From Apoderus coryli (taxonomy: Eukaryota; Arthropoda; Insecta; Coleoptera; Attelabidae): a stretch of DNA of 64,000 nucleotides. The DNA is taken from positions 8,568,342-8,632,341 of the forward strand of contig OU452216.1 in the NCBI GenBank assembly GCA_911728435.2, written 5' to 3'. The translations under genes were made by a program, and so were the position numbers. Positions within the stretch are counted from its first letter, which is position 1. The number at the start of each line of letters is the position of its first letter. Below are positions 48,352-60,009 of this stretch, piece by piece. Below the pieces are notes generated by a model, which had not been told where the DNA came from, made no database searches, and was given only the letters and a program-made list of their open reading frames with translations.

Positions 48352-50208
48352 ATGGAACCGATTCCTGGAGGTAAGTACAATATAAAAATAATGCTGATTA
48401 GGATGTGAATGCAATTTATTATTATTTTTTGTTATCTTTTCCAGTATTGTGTTAAATTGAACACTTTTTCCTAATTATATAATTTTGACATTACCAAATA
48501 CTGACTGGAATAGAAAAGAATAAAATAATAATAGCATTTTTAGAAAGCTCAAATATATGTTTCCTAAATCCAAATTATATATTTTGCAGAAATTTGCAGA
48601 TACGAAAAAAACAAATTTTTTTTCTTGTACGTACCTAGTGTGAAATGTCATATTTTGGTTATTATGACCGCAATAATTTTAATAATAATACATTCTAAAT
48701 AAATAACTGGTAATATTCTGATATTTTTCTTAATTAATAGCAAGCGAGAATTCGTAATCGTTGAAAATATTACACAGTGGCGTACCTACTTTTTTATCGT
48801 AAAATTTTCAGATAATATTAAGACATTTGAAAATATCCATTAGTTAAACATTATCGACAATGAGGAAATTATTATGCTAATATAAATATATTTTTCTTGC
48901 AGCTTCTCAGACGAAATTCGTTTCTCTGACTAAGGATGAGTTAGTAGATATTTTGTGGAAATCTGATTCTCGCAACATAAACGATAAATTCAATCATATT
49001 TTGGAACAAATTAAAATTAAAACCCAGGCTACGAATTTATCTCAAGAAACAATAGAATCATTAAACATTTTTTTTTAAATCGTACAAAATAAGATGCAGA
49101 ATGCTCACAGACCAAAAAAAAAGGTTTTCTGATATCAAATACGGAGTGGCTAAAAACAGCAATACAATTTCCTACAGGCTCAGTTCCAACAACATGATCC
49201 AAAGGTAGACCACCGATATCTTTTGAAAGCAGTAGTGAAAGGACAAAAACACCAAAAACGGTATCTTTGAGAACACACTTTAGTCCGGAGGAACTAAGTT
49301 ATGCAGCGCAAATTTAGATCTGAAGGAAAACTAGATACTGCTCAAATTATGAAAGATATTGTTTTTTCAACACCTACGAGATTCACAAAATATAAAACGT
49401 CTTTCATGAAAACTGATGTCATACCACTGACACATTATGAGGCTTTATCTATGGTAGTCGAAGCCAAACTTACCAATGCTCAATATGTCACCATTAGAAA
49501 TACTGCAAAACATCATAAATGTGAGATATATCCAAATTATGAAAAGGTAACCCAAGCTAAATAATACTGCTATCCAAAAGGATTGATAATACAAGAATCT
49601 TTTGCAGAAATACCTTTGCAAAATTTGTTAGACCACACTATTGAACGCATAATAAAATCAGTATGTAAAGAAAATGGTAGCACTAATTATGACAACACTC
49701 CCAGAAAGTTCTTTCATGAGTTTGAATTATCAGCCAATATTGACAAAGATTTAATTAAAATATTCTGGATAATTCTTTTGGCGATAAATTGCGAACATGA
49801 TATTAAAATAGAGATTTTTCAAAAATATTGTCATGAAACAGCTAGGAAATTTGTAGAGTTGTACCCATGGTATCCTATGCCTACAACTTTACATAAGTTT
49901 TAATACATTGTGGTATAATAATAAAAAGAGCCATTCTTCCAATTGGTGCGCTAGGAGAAGAAGCACAAGAATCCAGGAATAAGGATATTAAAAAATATAG
50001 AGAAGGATTTTCCAGAAAATTTTCAAGACAACAAAACATGGAAGATGTTTTTCACAACTTGCTAATATCCTCCGATCCATTTATAACAAGTCTGAGGAAA
50101 ACACCAGAAAAGAAGTTAGACAGTTATCCCTTGGAGGTATTATATTTCATTAAAAATCCTAGTTTTGAAGAAGAAAGTGATGATTCAAGTGGAACAGAAA
50201 TTGATTAA
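48352..50208 (+). pseudogene. Decayed spliced gene of an uncharacterised, probably transposon-associated family
   Basis: Exon 1 48352-48370 (MEPIPG) ends at GTAAGT. Exon 2 begins at 48903 after TTGCAG and reads ASQTKFVSLTKDELVDILW. A frame slip at a T run (49070) and others near 49310, 49563 and 49905 break it, but segments keep order: RPPISFESSSERTKTPKT, HFSPEELSYAAQ, HYEALSMVVEAKLTNAQYVT, FAEIPLQNLLDHTIERI, ALGEEAQESRNKDIKKYREG, LISSDPFITSLRKTPEKK, stop at 50206. Phrases such as LSKDxL, LxDHT and SSDPxITSLR recall a repetitive protein family I have met in aphid and Hydra genomes, usually regarded as transposon-derived. I cannot name its class. No catalytic motif is recognised. Confidence 0.6.
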
Positions 50209-51529
50209 ATATGTTAAATAAAGATGGTTTTGTATGTATGTTGTTGTATGTTTCTTTCTTATTGCATTATTATTAAAGTGTTTAAAATAATATCATAAAA
50301 CTACAAATTTGTTTTCTCTTATATTCCATAATTTTGAATTAATTCTTTCATATTAAATCGGCCATATTTTAAACATTTTTTTTAACGACCCATATAACAC
50401 TTTAGGCGTTGAATTCTTATAAAAACACCAATATTTCCAAAACCTATTTGCCATTTTGTATTTTAGAACTCTAACATGGCTTTTCTAATTCACATTCTTA
50501 AAATTCTACCGAATTTGGATAAATTTGTAAGGTGCTTGCATTTATGGCCAGCTTTTTGACAAAATTCGCCTATGTGCGACGGCTCGATATTCACCAAATT
50601 TTTCAGTTTCAAATTAACGTTCTTAATACATTTTTCTTTCGTTTAAATCTAGTAAAATGTTTACCCTGTGGTGTCAGAGATGACGAAGGAATTCTTTTTG
50701 GGTATGTACCACCTAAGGTGCATGCTTGACTTTGTTTTTGCCGCTATGATACTTGTTTAGACGTGCCATTATCTCCAACGAAGAATCAAAGAGACGACAT
50801 TCTTTTTTCCATCATAAAGCTGCATTTTTTTAAAAAAAGATTCATAAATACTTGATATAAGTTTGAGGAAAACTCATAAGTATGTAATTTTTAGAATAAA
50901 TCGGGATTCGGTTGTGAAAGTTAAAAGAATCCAAAATAAAAGAAAAATGATGTCGTTTAACTTAAATAAATTGACAAATTTTATATGAGAATAAAATGTT
51001 ATCAACAGCAATAATCAAAACTATTTGGCTCGTAAACAATGCCTTGGGTGGTAGTGTTATTATGTATTCTTTTCCTTTTTGGCAGATAGTCATGCAGCAT
51101 GCTGAGTGTTAATGATATTTATTTTAGAAACAGCGGTATTCTACCACCAGATGTCTTTAATAATTTCCATTTTTTAATATTTTCAAATTTTTAGATTAAA
51201 TTTAATGAGAATTAAGTGGGACCGATGCAATGGTTATTTTTAAATTAACGACCGTTTAATTTATAGTATTTTATTCATTCACTGAGGAAAGAAGATTTAG
51301 AAAAAAAGATCATTAATAAATATACCTAATTTGTATAATATTAGTTGAAGTTTATTTAATTTTTTTTGATTTGATTTTAATCTTGATTGAGAGATAAAGG
51401 TCCAAGGCAACGCGACATTATTTGTCTAATAAACACTGATTCATTTTGTTGCTGTCTGCGAATCTTAGTCAAGTAAATTAATCTGTGGAAATAATCGAAA
51501 CGTACTTAATTTTTATCTGTGACTTGATC
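50209..51529. other. No gene seen
   Basis: AT-rich non-coding sequence. Confidence 0.5.
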
Positions 51530-51735
51530 AATTTATCAATTTTAATAATAGAAACAATATTCTCGATTAAGATAGCGTATCAACTGCCTGCTGTATTTAC
51601 TTTAATAAAACAAAAAATGTTCAGAAGATCACCTTTAAAATATTTCGTATGAATTTAGCAATACTTGGTATATTAGGTCTCCATAGATGGCATTACTTAG
51701 TTCTCTACTATATTCTAGTAATTGATTGAATTAAT

Positions 51736-53345
51736 AATAATAATAAATGGCCTTTATTAGATTATGAACATAAGCATAACACCAAATGTATATAAAACTA
51801 TATAATGAAATTCTGTTTAAACATTAAAACATTAACGCAATAAAACAAAAAAAAAATGAACTGGATACAAACTGTGCAGCAGAGACGGGCATCTAGCAAT
51901 GCAAAGAAAATTAAAAAAATAATAATTATCAAAAACAGAACACAAAAATCTTAAGCTTGCAAATTTAATAAATAAGATTTAAAGCTAGTCTTAAATTTTC
52001 TCGGCTCTAAACTCAATAAACTGTTGGGTAATGAATTATAAAGTTTGACAGAGTTGGAAACAAAAGATCTCTTAAATAAGGCTGTACGATGATGAGGCAT
52101 TGTCAGTTTATTTGTATCACGAATATTCCTACCATGTATAGAATCACGAAATATTAATTTACCTCTAAGTGAAGATGGAGATCGCAATATTTGAAAAATA
52201 AAATTTCCCAGGTTGTGCATACGTCGACCCTCCATCCTTAACCAATTAAGCTGAGCAAACGCAAAAGATACATGATCAGATCTTCGCAAATCAAATATAA
52301 ATCAGCAACACGAATTCTGAACTTTCTGAACTCTATTCTTTGAAATCAAATCAAGGCAAAGTCCGTAGACAAAGTCACAATAATTAACGGCTCACACAAA
52401 GACTTACGCAACTTGAAACTCAAAATTTGTCTATTACTATAAAGCAATTTCAGTGCAGAATATGATTTCTAAAAACATGTCTTGAAGTGTTCACAAAACC
52501 TGATATCCTTGTCTAAAATAATTCCCAAATTTTTAGCCTTGTCCACTATAGGCAGCTGGGTTCCATCCAGAGTCACTATAAAGTTGTCCCGGACGAGGTC
52601 ATGTTGATTCTTGTTACCAAATATCATGAGTAACGATTTAGAAGGGTTCAATTTTAAATTGTGCTTGTCGGCCAGTTCCTTAATCCTGTGTAAGTCCTGA
52701 TTAAGTGCCGCATGATTTGTGTCACACACATTGAAATGAAAGAAAAGCTGAGTATCGTCTGCGTATGCTTGCAATTTACATGTCAAATTGTTGTTGAGTT
52801 GAGTAGAGTAGCTCTAAGCTAGACTTCGCCCTATCTAGTGACTGTTTTAATTGTGTTATATGTAGGTATAGTGTTATGATATTGTTACTTTCAAAAATAA
52901 AGACGATTTATTATTATTATTATTATAAATCAGTTTTCAAAATATCAGCTGTATAGATGAAAAATAAAAGTGGACCAAGGATTGATCCCTGGGGCACTCC
53001 GGAAGAGATATTGATTTGATCAGACAAAATATTATTACTTAATACTTTCTGATGCCTGTGTTGAAAATATGACTGAATCAATGAAAAGGAATCATTATTA
53101 AAACCATAGTATTTAAGCTTATAACAAAGGAGTTCGTGATTGATGGTGTCAAACACTTTACTGAAATCCAACAAAGCCAAACACGACATTTTGTCCTTAT
53201 CATACGCGCACAGAATATCATCAATAACGTTTGACAGCGCAACCGAAGTAGAAAAATTTTTTCGGAAGCCGCACTGCGTATCAGGAAGAATACCATTAAA
53301 CGCAATGTATTCAAATAGTTGAATTGAATTGGACTTTTTTGTTTT
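51736..53345 (-). mobile_element. Jockey-type LINE, dead, inserted in the 3' flank of a chitin-binding gene
   Basis: Minus-strand LINE: GILPDTQCGFRKNFSTS (about 53300), LLDFSKVFDTINHELL, GVPQGSILGPLLFFIYTADI (53189-52923), an interruption (52787-52922), then AYADDTQLFFHF with intact YADD (52786-52469), LNPSKSLLMIFG, and the C-terminal GRRMHNLGNFIFQI ... FKTSFKSYLLNL (52289-51951). It ends with AAT repeats at 51735-51750. It splits sequence that is continuous in the duplicate copy at 55735-55930, so it inserted after that duplication. Confidence 0.88.
52787..52922 (-). mobile_element. Small insertion inside the Jockey copy
   Basis: About 136 bp separate adjacent RT blocks (YTADI... and ...KLQAYADDT). 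On the plus strand it holds AATAAAGACGATTT and ends in TTATTATTATTATTAT, similar to the 3' tail of a short retroposon. It is the youngest layer of this nest. Confidence 0.6.
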
Positions 53346-53464
53346 GGGATATCTAAAGGAGGAGCTTTAGAAAGAAATTTCCACAAAAATTCTACGACTA
53401 AGTACGAAAAGTTTATTGAAATGATCATGTTTATAATAGAGTAGACAAATTGATCAACTAAAGC

Positions 53465-54119
53465 TTAGGCGACATTGGATTTTTGAGGACAATTGTAATT
53501 TCCTTCCTTCACACATACATCCAACCTCGGATCAAAGACCATATCAGCAGTACAGTTTAGAGCGATTGGAGTACCATTAGAACATTCGTAGAATTTACTG
53601 CAAAACGTGTCGTCTGCTAGATAGGTGGGACGTCCAGTCACAGGCTCTTGAGGACACTGTCCAACTGAAAATTGAATTTTAGAATTTCATTAATTGCTCA
53701 AAACCGCTTTTCCTTCAATTAAAGAAATATGAAATTCTACAAAGGAAAGCACAAGAGAGACTGAAGAAGCATAGACTTGAGATTTAGTATACAAAATATT
53801 TTTTTTTAAATGCATAGAGAACATATCAAGTCACATAAAAAAATTATAATGTGTTGTTGTTGTTTTTATTTAAATAAATTTTTAAAATCAAACTATAAGA
53901 GGGTAGATTCACCCCGAACACCACATAGCTTTACGCATTACCCCATCATAGCGCTTGTCATGACGGTTTTGAAAGGAAGGACATTTTTTAAAATGTGTTC
54001 TTGACATTCATTTGATAACGTTTAAGAAATAAAAATCGAAAATATAAAAACCTACCTGGATCTGCCAAACAGATAGAGGCAAAAGCCAAAAAACAGATTG
54101 CAATTATAAGTTTGCACAT
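53465..54119 (-). CDS. Secreted single-domain chitin-binding protein A (CBM14/peritrophin-type)
   Basis: Small secreted protein with one chitin-binding domain type 2; such proteins bind chitin in peritrophic matrix, trachea or cuticle (family knowledge). Exons 54056-54119 and 53465-53664 (phase 1) give 87 aa. Exon 1 encodes the signal peptide MCKLIIAICFLAFASICLA. Exon 2 is the domain, with six cysteines in the family order: QCPQ, FCSKF, ECSNG, NCTAD, VCVKE, NCPQ, and aromatic Tyr in KFYEC. Intron 53665-54055. TATA/Inr promoter at 54156-54192, start A at 54158, 5' UTR ~39 nt. It is a tandem paralogue of the gene at 56119-56649. A Jockey LINE lies about 120 bp 3' of the stop. Confidence 0.88.
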
Positions 54120-54155
54120 TTTGTTGAATACTTGTTGTTTGCCAAGGTGTTGAAT

Positions 54156-54192
54156 ACTGATAAAATATAAATATTATTCGCAATTATTTATA
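54156..54192 (-). promoter_or_regulatory. TATA-Inr core promoter of chitin-binding gene A
   Basis: TATAAATA (54192-54185) and TCAGT (54160-54156) lie 34 bp apart on the minus strand. The stretch TATAAATAATTGCGAATAAT is identical in the promoter of gene B. Confidence 0.7.
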
Positions 54193-54405
54193 CTAATTTT
54201 AACTCAATCGAGATTTGTGATAATATCTTTATACTGATTTAGCTATTGTTTTTAATCAATCAATGACACAACACTAGAATTTAGTGTAGGAAACACGTAC
54301 TTCATTTTTACACTTTGAAAAATAAAACACTTCACATCTACCTTAATCGATAACAAGTTTCCGGCAAGAAAAATAAGATGTAGCTAGTGCAGAGTATTCG
54401 AAATT

Positions 54406-55734
54406 AGATACCTAACTATACAATGATCTGATTTTGAATGTGGCAATAGCGAAATTACATCGTCGTTCTCATAACTTTTTTATAATATCAAATATTAATA
54501 TTGTCACACTTGGTATATACGAAATAGACAAAATTTGCTGAAGCACATTTTTCTACACAAGCGGTACGACGCCAGAAATAGACAATTTCATTGGTCGGTA
54601 ATTGAGAGAGTGGAAAAAATCAAGTTATAAATTTTTACGCAAAAGGGAAAAACGGGATTTTCTCTCCAGCTTCGGCGAAAGAAGCTCCGACTTTTAGAAG
54701 CGATAAAAAGCACCAATCTCCCAGTTGAGTAGTGTCTTTAAGTTTTACGGTTTATTTAATATTGTTCAATAATGAAGACACGTTGCTCTATCCTGTAACG
54801 CTCCATTTTTACTAACTGTCAGCTGTCGATGTGTTTTGTTTTTAGGGTTGCCATTTTTACTGCATAAATGGCGGCAAATTCAAATCTTTCGTTAATTTTG
54901 GGACAGCTTTTATAATAAAAACGAAACAGAGGACTTTTTTGAACAATTCTAGAAAATCCATTTGATAAAGCAACTTGATATATCCTTTAAAAACTCTATC
55001 AAGGAAAATTTGGCAGAAACAACTTTCTGAAAGTTTAAATTTTGACAACAAAGCTTCCCAGCTTTTAGTAGAGTACGAAAGTCCACAAGTAATAACTTCT
55101 TTATGTTAATCAATGTTTAGAATTGTAAATATCCAAATAATGAGTTCATAGTTTATAAAAATTTGGAAGAAAGTAACATAACCTTAAAATTATGTATGTA
55201 TATGTATGTATTTGCTCTTCTTTATTGAACCTTAAAATTAATAAATAATATGAATAAAGTCAACGAAAACAGGGTTAGGTTAGTTTAGTGAATTTAAAAA
55301 TCCAATACAACTGTTGTTAGGACATGTACAGGGTGAACCAAATGAAACGCTCCGAGTTTATAGTATGAAACCGAGATAATATACTAAAAATATATTTAAG
55401 GCTTTGTTCAGTCCTCAAATGTATAGGCAGGCAAATATTTGAGTCACGAATGACATAATTTACAAAATACGTCTAAAATCCCAGCTCTACTTCCAGCCTA
55501 TTACTAGGTACATTGAAACAGTATAAATGGAGACATATGTATTGGTAGGTGCCTAATTGTTTCTCTCTTTATACATTTTTTACTGATAATATTGATTCAA
55601 TGAACAGATTAAGGTTCATTCTATGCTTTTATAGAAGTGGAATTTCGATATATTAGTCTACAGACTATACAGGGTGTTCAGTTCAAATTTGTCACCTTTC
55701 TTAACATTTTTGTTTTAATTTAGTCGTAGTAAAT
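54406..55734. other. Spacer between duplicated segments; no gene seen
   Basis: Non-coding. It has a GTACAGGGTG terminus at about 55325 and a TATACAGGGTG terminus at about 55670, suggesting a small DNA element between them. Confidence 0.45.
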
Positions 55735-56118
55735 CATCAATTAATCAATTTTACTATCATTTTAACAATAGAAACCATATTGGTGTCAACTCCATGTTGT
55801 ATTTACTTCAGATTTAGTATCTAGTTTCTAAAAGATCAGCTTAAAAATAAATGATAAAAGTAGGTAAACTAGATTAGGAACTTTAACTCACTTAGAGGAG
55901 GAGCTTTAGAATAAAATATCTACAAAAACTCTCATAAACTAAAACTAAATTGGTTTTCGTACATATCTAGTTCGCTGACCATAGGCGTATTCTATGGTTT
56001 TTCTTAAAGGGAATACATATTTATTTTTTAATACACATACGTTTATTGAACTAAACAAAAAGTTTATTTACATCATCATATTTATAATAAATGCATTGAC
56101 AAATTCATAAACTGAAAC

Positions 56119-56649
56119 TTAAGCGACTTTGGAAAGATGACCACAATCGTAATCTCCTTCGAATACACATCCAGATTTCCTAGGATCATAGACGGTAGTA
56201 GGAGGACAGCTTAGAGCAATTGCAGTACCATTAGAACATTCGTAGAATTTCGTGCAATACGTGTCGTCTGGTAGATAGGTGGGTAGTCCGGTTACAGGGT
56301 CATGAGGACATTCTCCATCTGAAAAATAAATTTTAGCAGAAATTAAGTTAGCTCTTTCCCTCTTACTCCCATGTAGAGGCTTCTTCACTAGAGAATATGC
56401 TCAAAAAATGTTGTAAGACGTTGAGTTTTTGTAGTTGTTTTGGTGCAAAAGAAATTTCTAAATTCAAAGTATATAGGAGTAGACTCATTGATTTCTTATG
56501 TTCTATATCAGACCGAAAAAAAGGCGAAATTTGAGCATATTGAACTATATAAATAAACAAACAAATGATTAATTTATGATGTTACCTGGAGCTGTCAAAC
56601 AGACTGAGGCAAAAGCCAAAAAACAGATGGAAATTATAAGTTTGCCCAT
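56119..56649 (-). CDS. Secreted single-domain chitin-binding protein B (CBM14/peritrophin-type)
   Basis: Exons 56586-56649 and 56119-56318, phase 1, 87 aa. Signal peptide MGKLIISICFLAFASVCLT, then one chitin-binding domain with six cysteines (ECPH, YCTKF, ECSNG, SCPPT, GCVFE, DCGH). Same length and intron position as gene A and clearly a tandem duplicate; identical blocks include KFYECSNGT and YDCG/YNCP. Differences fall in the loops (PPTTVYDPRKSG versus TADMVFDPRLDV). Promoter at 56671-56707. Likely target chitin; tissue cannot be told. Confidence 0.9.
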
Positions 56650-56670
56650 TTTGTTCAATATTGTTGGAAG

Positions 56671-56707
56671 ACTGATAAATTATTAGTATTATTCGCAATT
56701 ATTTATA
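56671..56707 (-). promoter_or_regulatory. TATA-Inr core promoter of chitin-binding gene B
   Basis: TATAAATA (56707-56700) and TCAGT (56675-56671), start A at 56673, spaced 34 bp exactly as in gene A. Confidence 0.7.
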
Positions 56708-57474
56708 CTTAATAATATCAACTCGATATCGAGATATCTGATAACATTTTTATACTCAATTAGGTATTGTTTTCAATCAATCAACGAAACAACAATAGAA
56801 TTTAGTTTAGGAAATAACTACTTCACTTTTACACTTTGATAAATCGAACACCTCATATCCACTTCCATAGATTACATCGTTACAAATTTACCGACAAAAA
56901 GATAAGATGTAGTACAGACAGGGCCTTCCGCAAAGCAAAATTTTTGTAGCAGGAACTACAAAATTGCAAAGGGATTTTTTGATTGTAAATCATAAACTTT
57001 TACAAATTTTTCACAAGGAGATCTAAAACCGATGACGTTTGTGAGGGTTTGTTGAGGTTGCAACCTCCAAAGTGACGAATGGCATTCAGTTTCAGGTTCC
57101 TGTTCTTGGATCGTCGCCAAGATTCAGTCAATACGCCTCTGAACACTGATTGTTGTCACTAAACGTAGTGTATGTTTTTTCTAAACATTTTTAAACTAGT
57201 CTGAAAAGCTCTCCTATTAAATGTTTACTCTTCTATACCGTTTTCCATTCACACATACCGGTAGCATCACACATGCTCGTTAAAAAAATATTTAAAAACT
57301 AACAAAACAATAATTTACACCTGGAACTTGAGCTTTTTGAATCCTCTCGTCTTCCTATCTGACATTGTGTTTGTATACACATTAGTTTTGTTATTTTGTA
57401 CAATAATAGGATGCGACAGTTTATTATTTGTTTACCGAAAAATATTTTTATAGAAGTAATTTATACAGGGACGT

Positions 57475-57855
57475 ATTAGTTTTAATCAAACAAATATTAT
57501 TCATTTTTATTTAAAACTACAATTGGTAAAAGTTAAATTGGAAGAAGTGTTTGCTGAAGTTGACGGATTGTTAATTTCCACTGTTGAAGAAATTCCTCGC
57601 ATGGTGTTGATTATTTCACCAAGGCGTTCTTGGTTAATATTCAAGTACGGTTTAATTGAATTAGAGCTGCTATGTCCTGTTATTTTTATTAATTGCTGTT
57701 CAGGAATTCCTTTATTTGCCAAATGGTTAACTGCAGTTGATCTGTTCGGAATGATTGGATATCTTTTTACACTTAGTGAGCACACCAATAGCTTGTGCGG
57801 ATGATTTTGTCCACATATTAATTGTGTTCTTGCCTACTATATTGTCAAACCATCA
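57475..57855 (-). pseudogene. Second, truncated copy of the Crypton-like recombinase
   Basis: The minus strand repeats the C-terminal part of the element at 46771-47814: NRSTAVNHLANKGIPEQQ, then KITGHSSSNSIKPYLNI and the tail TNCSFK. The His of HxxR is lost (IIPNRS), but the GH and Tyr are kept. Sequence identity starts at AAACTAATAC (57475) and stops near 57855, so the N-terminal two-thirds are missing. Confidence 0.85.
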
Positions 57856-58434
57856 CGAACATACCTTTCTTTACTTACATAAAGGATTTTTAAAATATGC
57901 GGCTGCGGCTTTGAAAGACTATACCACTGATTATGAAATGTAATTGAAATTGAACAATAATTATACGATATTCATCCATATAAACCTTTGTAAAGAAAGC
58001 AATAGATAATAATAATAATATGTCAAATTCCTCAAATCGAAATGACAGCCGATACAAAAAAAAATAACACAGGTATTTTATTACCGTTTAATGCATATTT
58101 CTCTTCACCCTTTTCTAAACAATAATAGTTAACAAGGCATATCAAGAAAACAGTCACTTTAACAACTCAAAGTATAACAATAAAAATCTTAAGTGCAAAA
58201 TCATGCTCAGGTCTTTTTGCTCAAAATATCTTTAATACCGTAACGAAAAGCTTCCGGTCTTTATACGCTCCGCTGGCTGTCAAAACGGCATACAAACTGA
58301 TTGTTTTTTTTTCTACATTCCATAAAATACGGAACATGGTTATGTGTATCTAATTGAATATACAGAGAGAAAATATTCACTTCGTGACTCAACTAATGTA
58401 GTATGTATTTATTATATAGAAAAACCAATGAAGA
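57856..58434. other. No gene seen
   Basis: AT-rich; contains a short (AAT)n tract at about 58007-58022. Confidence 0.5.
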
Positions 58435-58545
58435 AAACGAACGCTTCAGGTGGGAATCGAACCCACGGCTGACGCTTTCCGGGCAATAAATGCGTACATG
58501 TCCTGGTTTTAGTTGTGCCGATATTTTGATTAGAAAGCTGTTATT
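58435..58545 (-). repeat. tRNA-like SINE candidate
   Basis: The minus strand has a B box in a T-arm (GTGGG TTCGATT CCCAC) and, about 60 bases upstream, an A-box-like CGGCACAACTAAAACC. Anticodon and acceptor stems do not form a proper cloverleaf, so it is a tRNA-derived repeat and not a tRNA gene. Confidence 0.4.
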
Positions 58546-58662
58546 ATTCAGTGTTCTGAGATCATATTTATACACATTCTAAGGTATGTATTCAAGGATA
58601 TAATGAATATAAAAGTAGTATATTTTACTGCATTTAGTTGCAGTATAACATGCTAGATTGAT

Positions 58663-59928
58663 GTACTCATATGAGTACAGTGGGCACATAAGTGGTCAAA
58701 TAATTATGGCGGTTTGTTGTTACAAATCGAATACTGTGATGGATGCTGATGACTATTCACTTACAACCCCTAAAGCTTTCTATGGCAAACTTCACACAAG
58801 ACTTGGTACTGCTCTTGATGAAGTTGAAAGTTCCAGTCAGCAACATGCAGATATTGTTCTAATCCCGCCTGATGTCGACACTCAAACCGATGAAGAAGAC
58901 ATCGACGAAGATGATGTACAACATGATTTTCCTGGAGAAGTTGAGGTCCATTATGACAGTGAGGAAGATGATATTCCATTTTCTGAATTTGTGACTAGAG
59001 CAGCTCAGAGATCTTCAAATCCTCCAAAACAAAACAAAACAAAAATGAAAACAGACAAAGAACCTGAACCAACAAGGATTGAAGATCTTATAAATCTAAA
59101 AATGTACAAATCCCATGGGTATAATATGCATCTGAACAATCTAAAAGAATATGTAGATAATGAAATTCCAGTAGAAACATTTGAGAGACTCTTCGATGAG
59201 GAAATGTTTACGCATATTGCAGAGCAGTCGATGTTCTATGCTGCTCAAAACATGATCACGATTTTTCTGTAACTGAAAAAGAAATCAAAGTATTCTTAGG
59301 TATTCTAATGTTTAGTGGTTACCACAAGCTGCCGAGGGAGCGTTTGTTCTGGAGCTGAGATGAGGATTTAGCAATACCGTGTATATCTTAGGCTTTTTCG
59401 AAATCGCTATTATAAACTTAAAAAGTACCTGCATTTTTCCGACAATTCGAACCTGGATAAAAACGATAAAATGTATAAAGTTAGACCTCTAATGACGATG
59501 TTCAATAAAAACTTCCAACTGGGCACCTTTCCATCCTGATCTGTCTATAGATGAGGCAATGGTGACGTACTTTGGTCACCATTCCGCAAAACAATTTATT
59601 AGGGGAAAACCAGTGCGGTTCGGTTACAATGAGTGGATGCTTTGCTTTGCTGGATATTGTTACAACTTTGACGTTTATTGCGGTGCAAAACGATCCAGCG
59701 TTGCAAGTAAGAGCCAAACTAAGTCCACATTACTCCTTTGATCAAAAGTGTGTTGCTCAACCATCAGATCACACGGTACATACCTATTGTTTTTCATTTG
59801 TACCTAAGCTTGGAAACTTTTTTTGTAACCGAGGCGTGCGTAGTTTCATTTCAAAAAATATAATTTCGTCGCATCCTAATCATGAGTATCATAGCTGTCA
59901 CTTGTGCCCATTGTACTCATATCAGTAC
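58663..59928 (+). mobile_element. piggyBac-like transposon, internally deleted
   Basis: Ends are ~30-bp inverted repeats: left GTACTCATATGAGTACAGTG, right (reversed) GTACTGATATGAGTACAATG, each then GGGCACA. Transposase starts at ATG 58739 (MDADDYSLTTPKAFYGKL) with an acidic N-terminal region (TDEEDIDEDD). The DDE_Tnp_1_7 domain begins near 59110; after a frameshift near 59255 it continues with LGILMFSGYHKLPRERLFWS, and HPDLSIDEAMVTYFGHHS at about 59530 (first catalytic Asp). FGYNEWMLCF and NFDVYCGAK (59630-59690) follow. The rest of the transposase, with the later catalytic residues, is missing. No TTAA is seen at the apparent ends. A non-functional copy. Confidence 0.85.
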
Positions 59929-60009
59929 GCCTATTTTTTTCCTTTCATATTTGAAATATTTTGAAAATTATATTATTTCTGTGTCCTAGGAACACAACTC
60001 TTTAAATAA

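Larger units (their letters stand above)
55735..56935 (-). repeat. Segmental duplicate (copy B) of 51530-54405
   Basis: Shared landmarks: ATTTTAACAATAGAAACCAT at 55757 (copy A near 51538), GAGGAGGAGCTTTAGAA at 55895 (copy A 53358), the gene with its intron, and 5' flank down to AAGATAAGATGTAG (56898; copy A 54371). Copy A is longer by the Jockey insertion. Confidence 0.75.
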
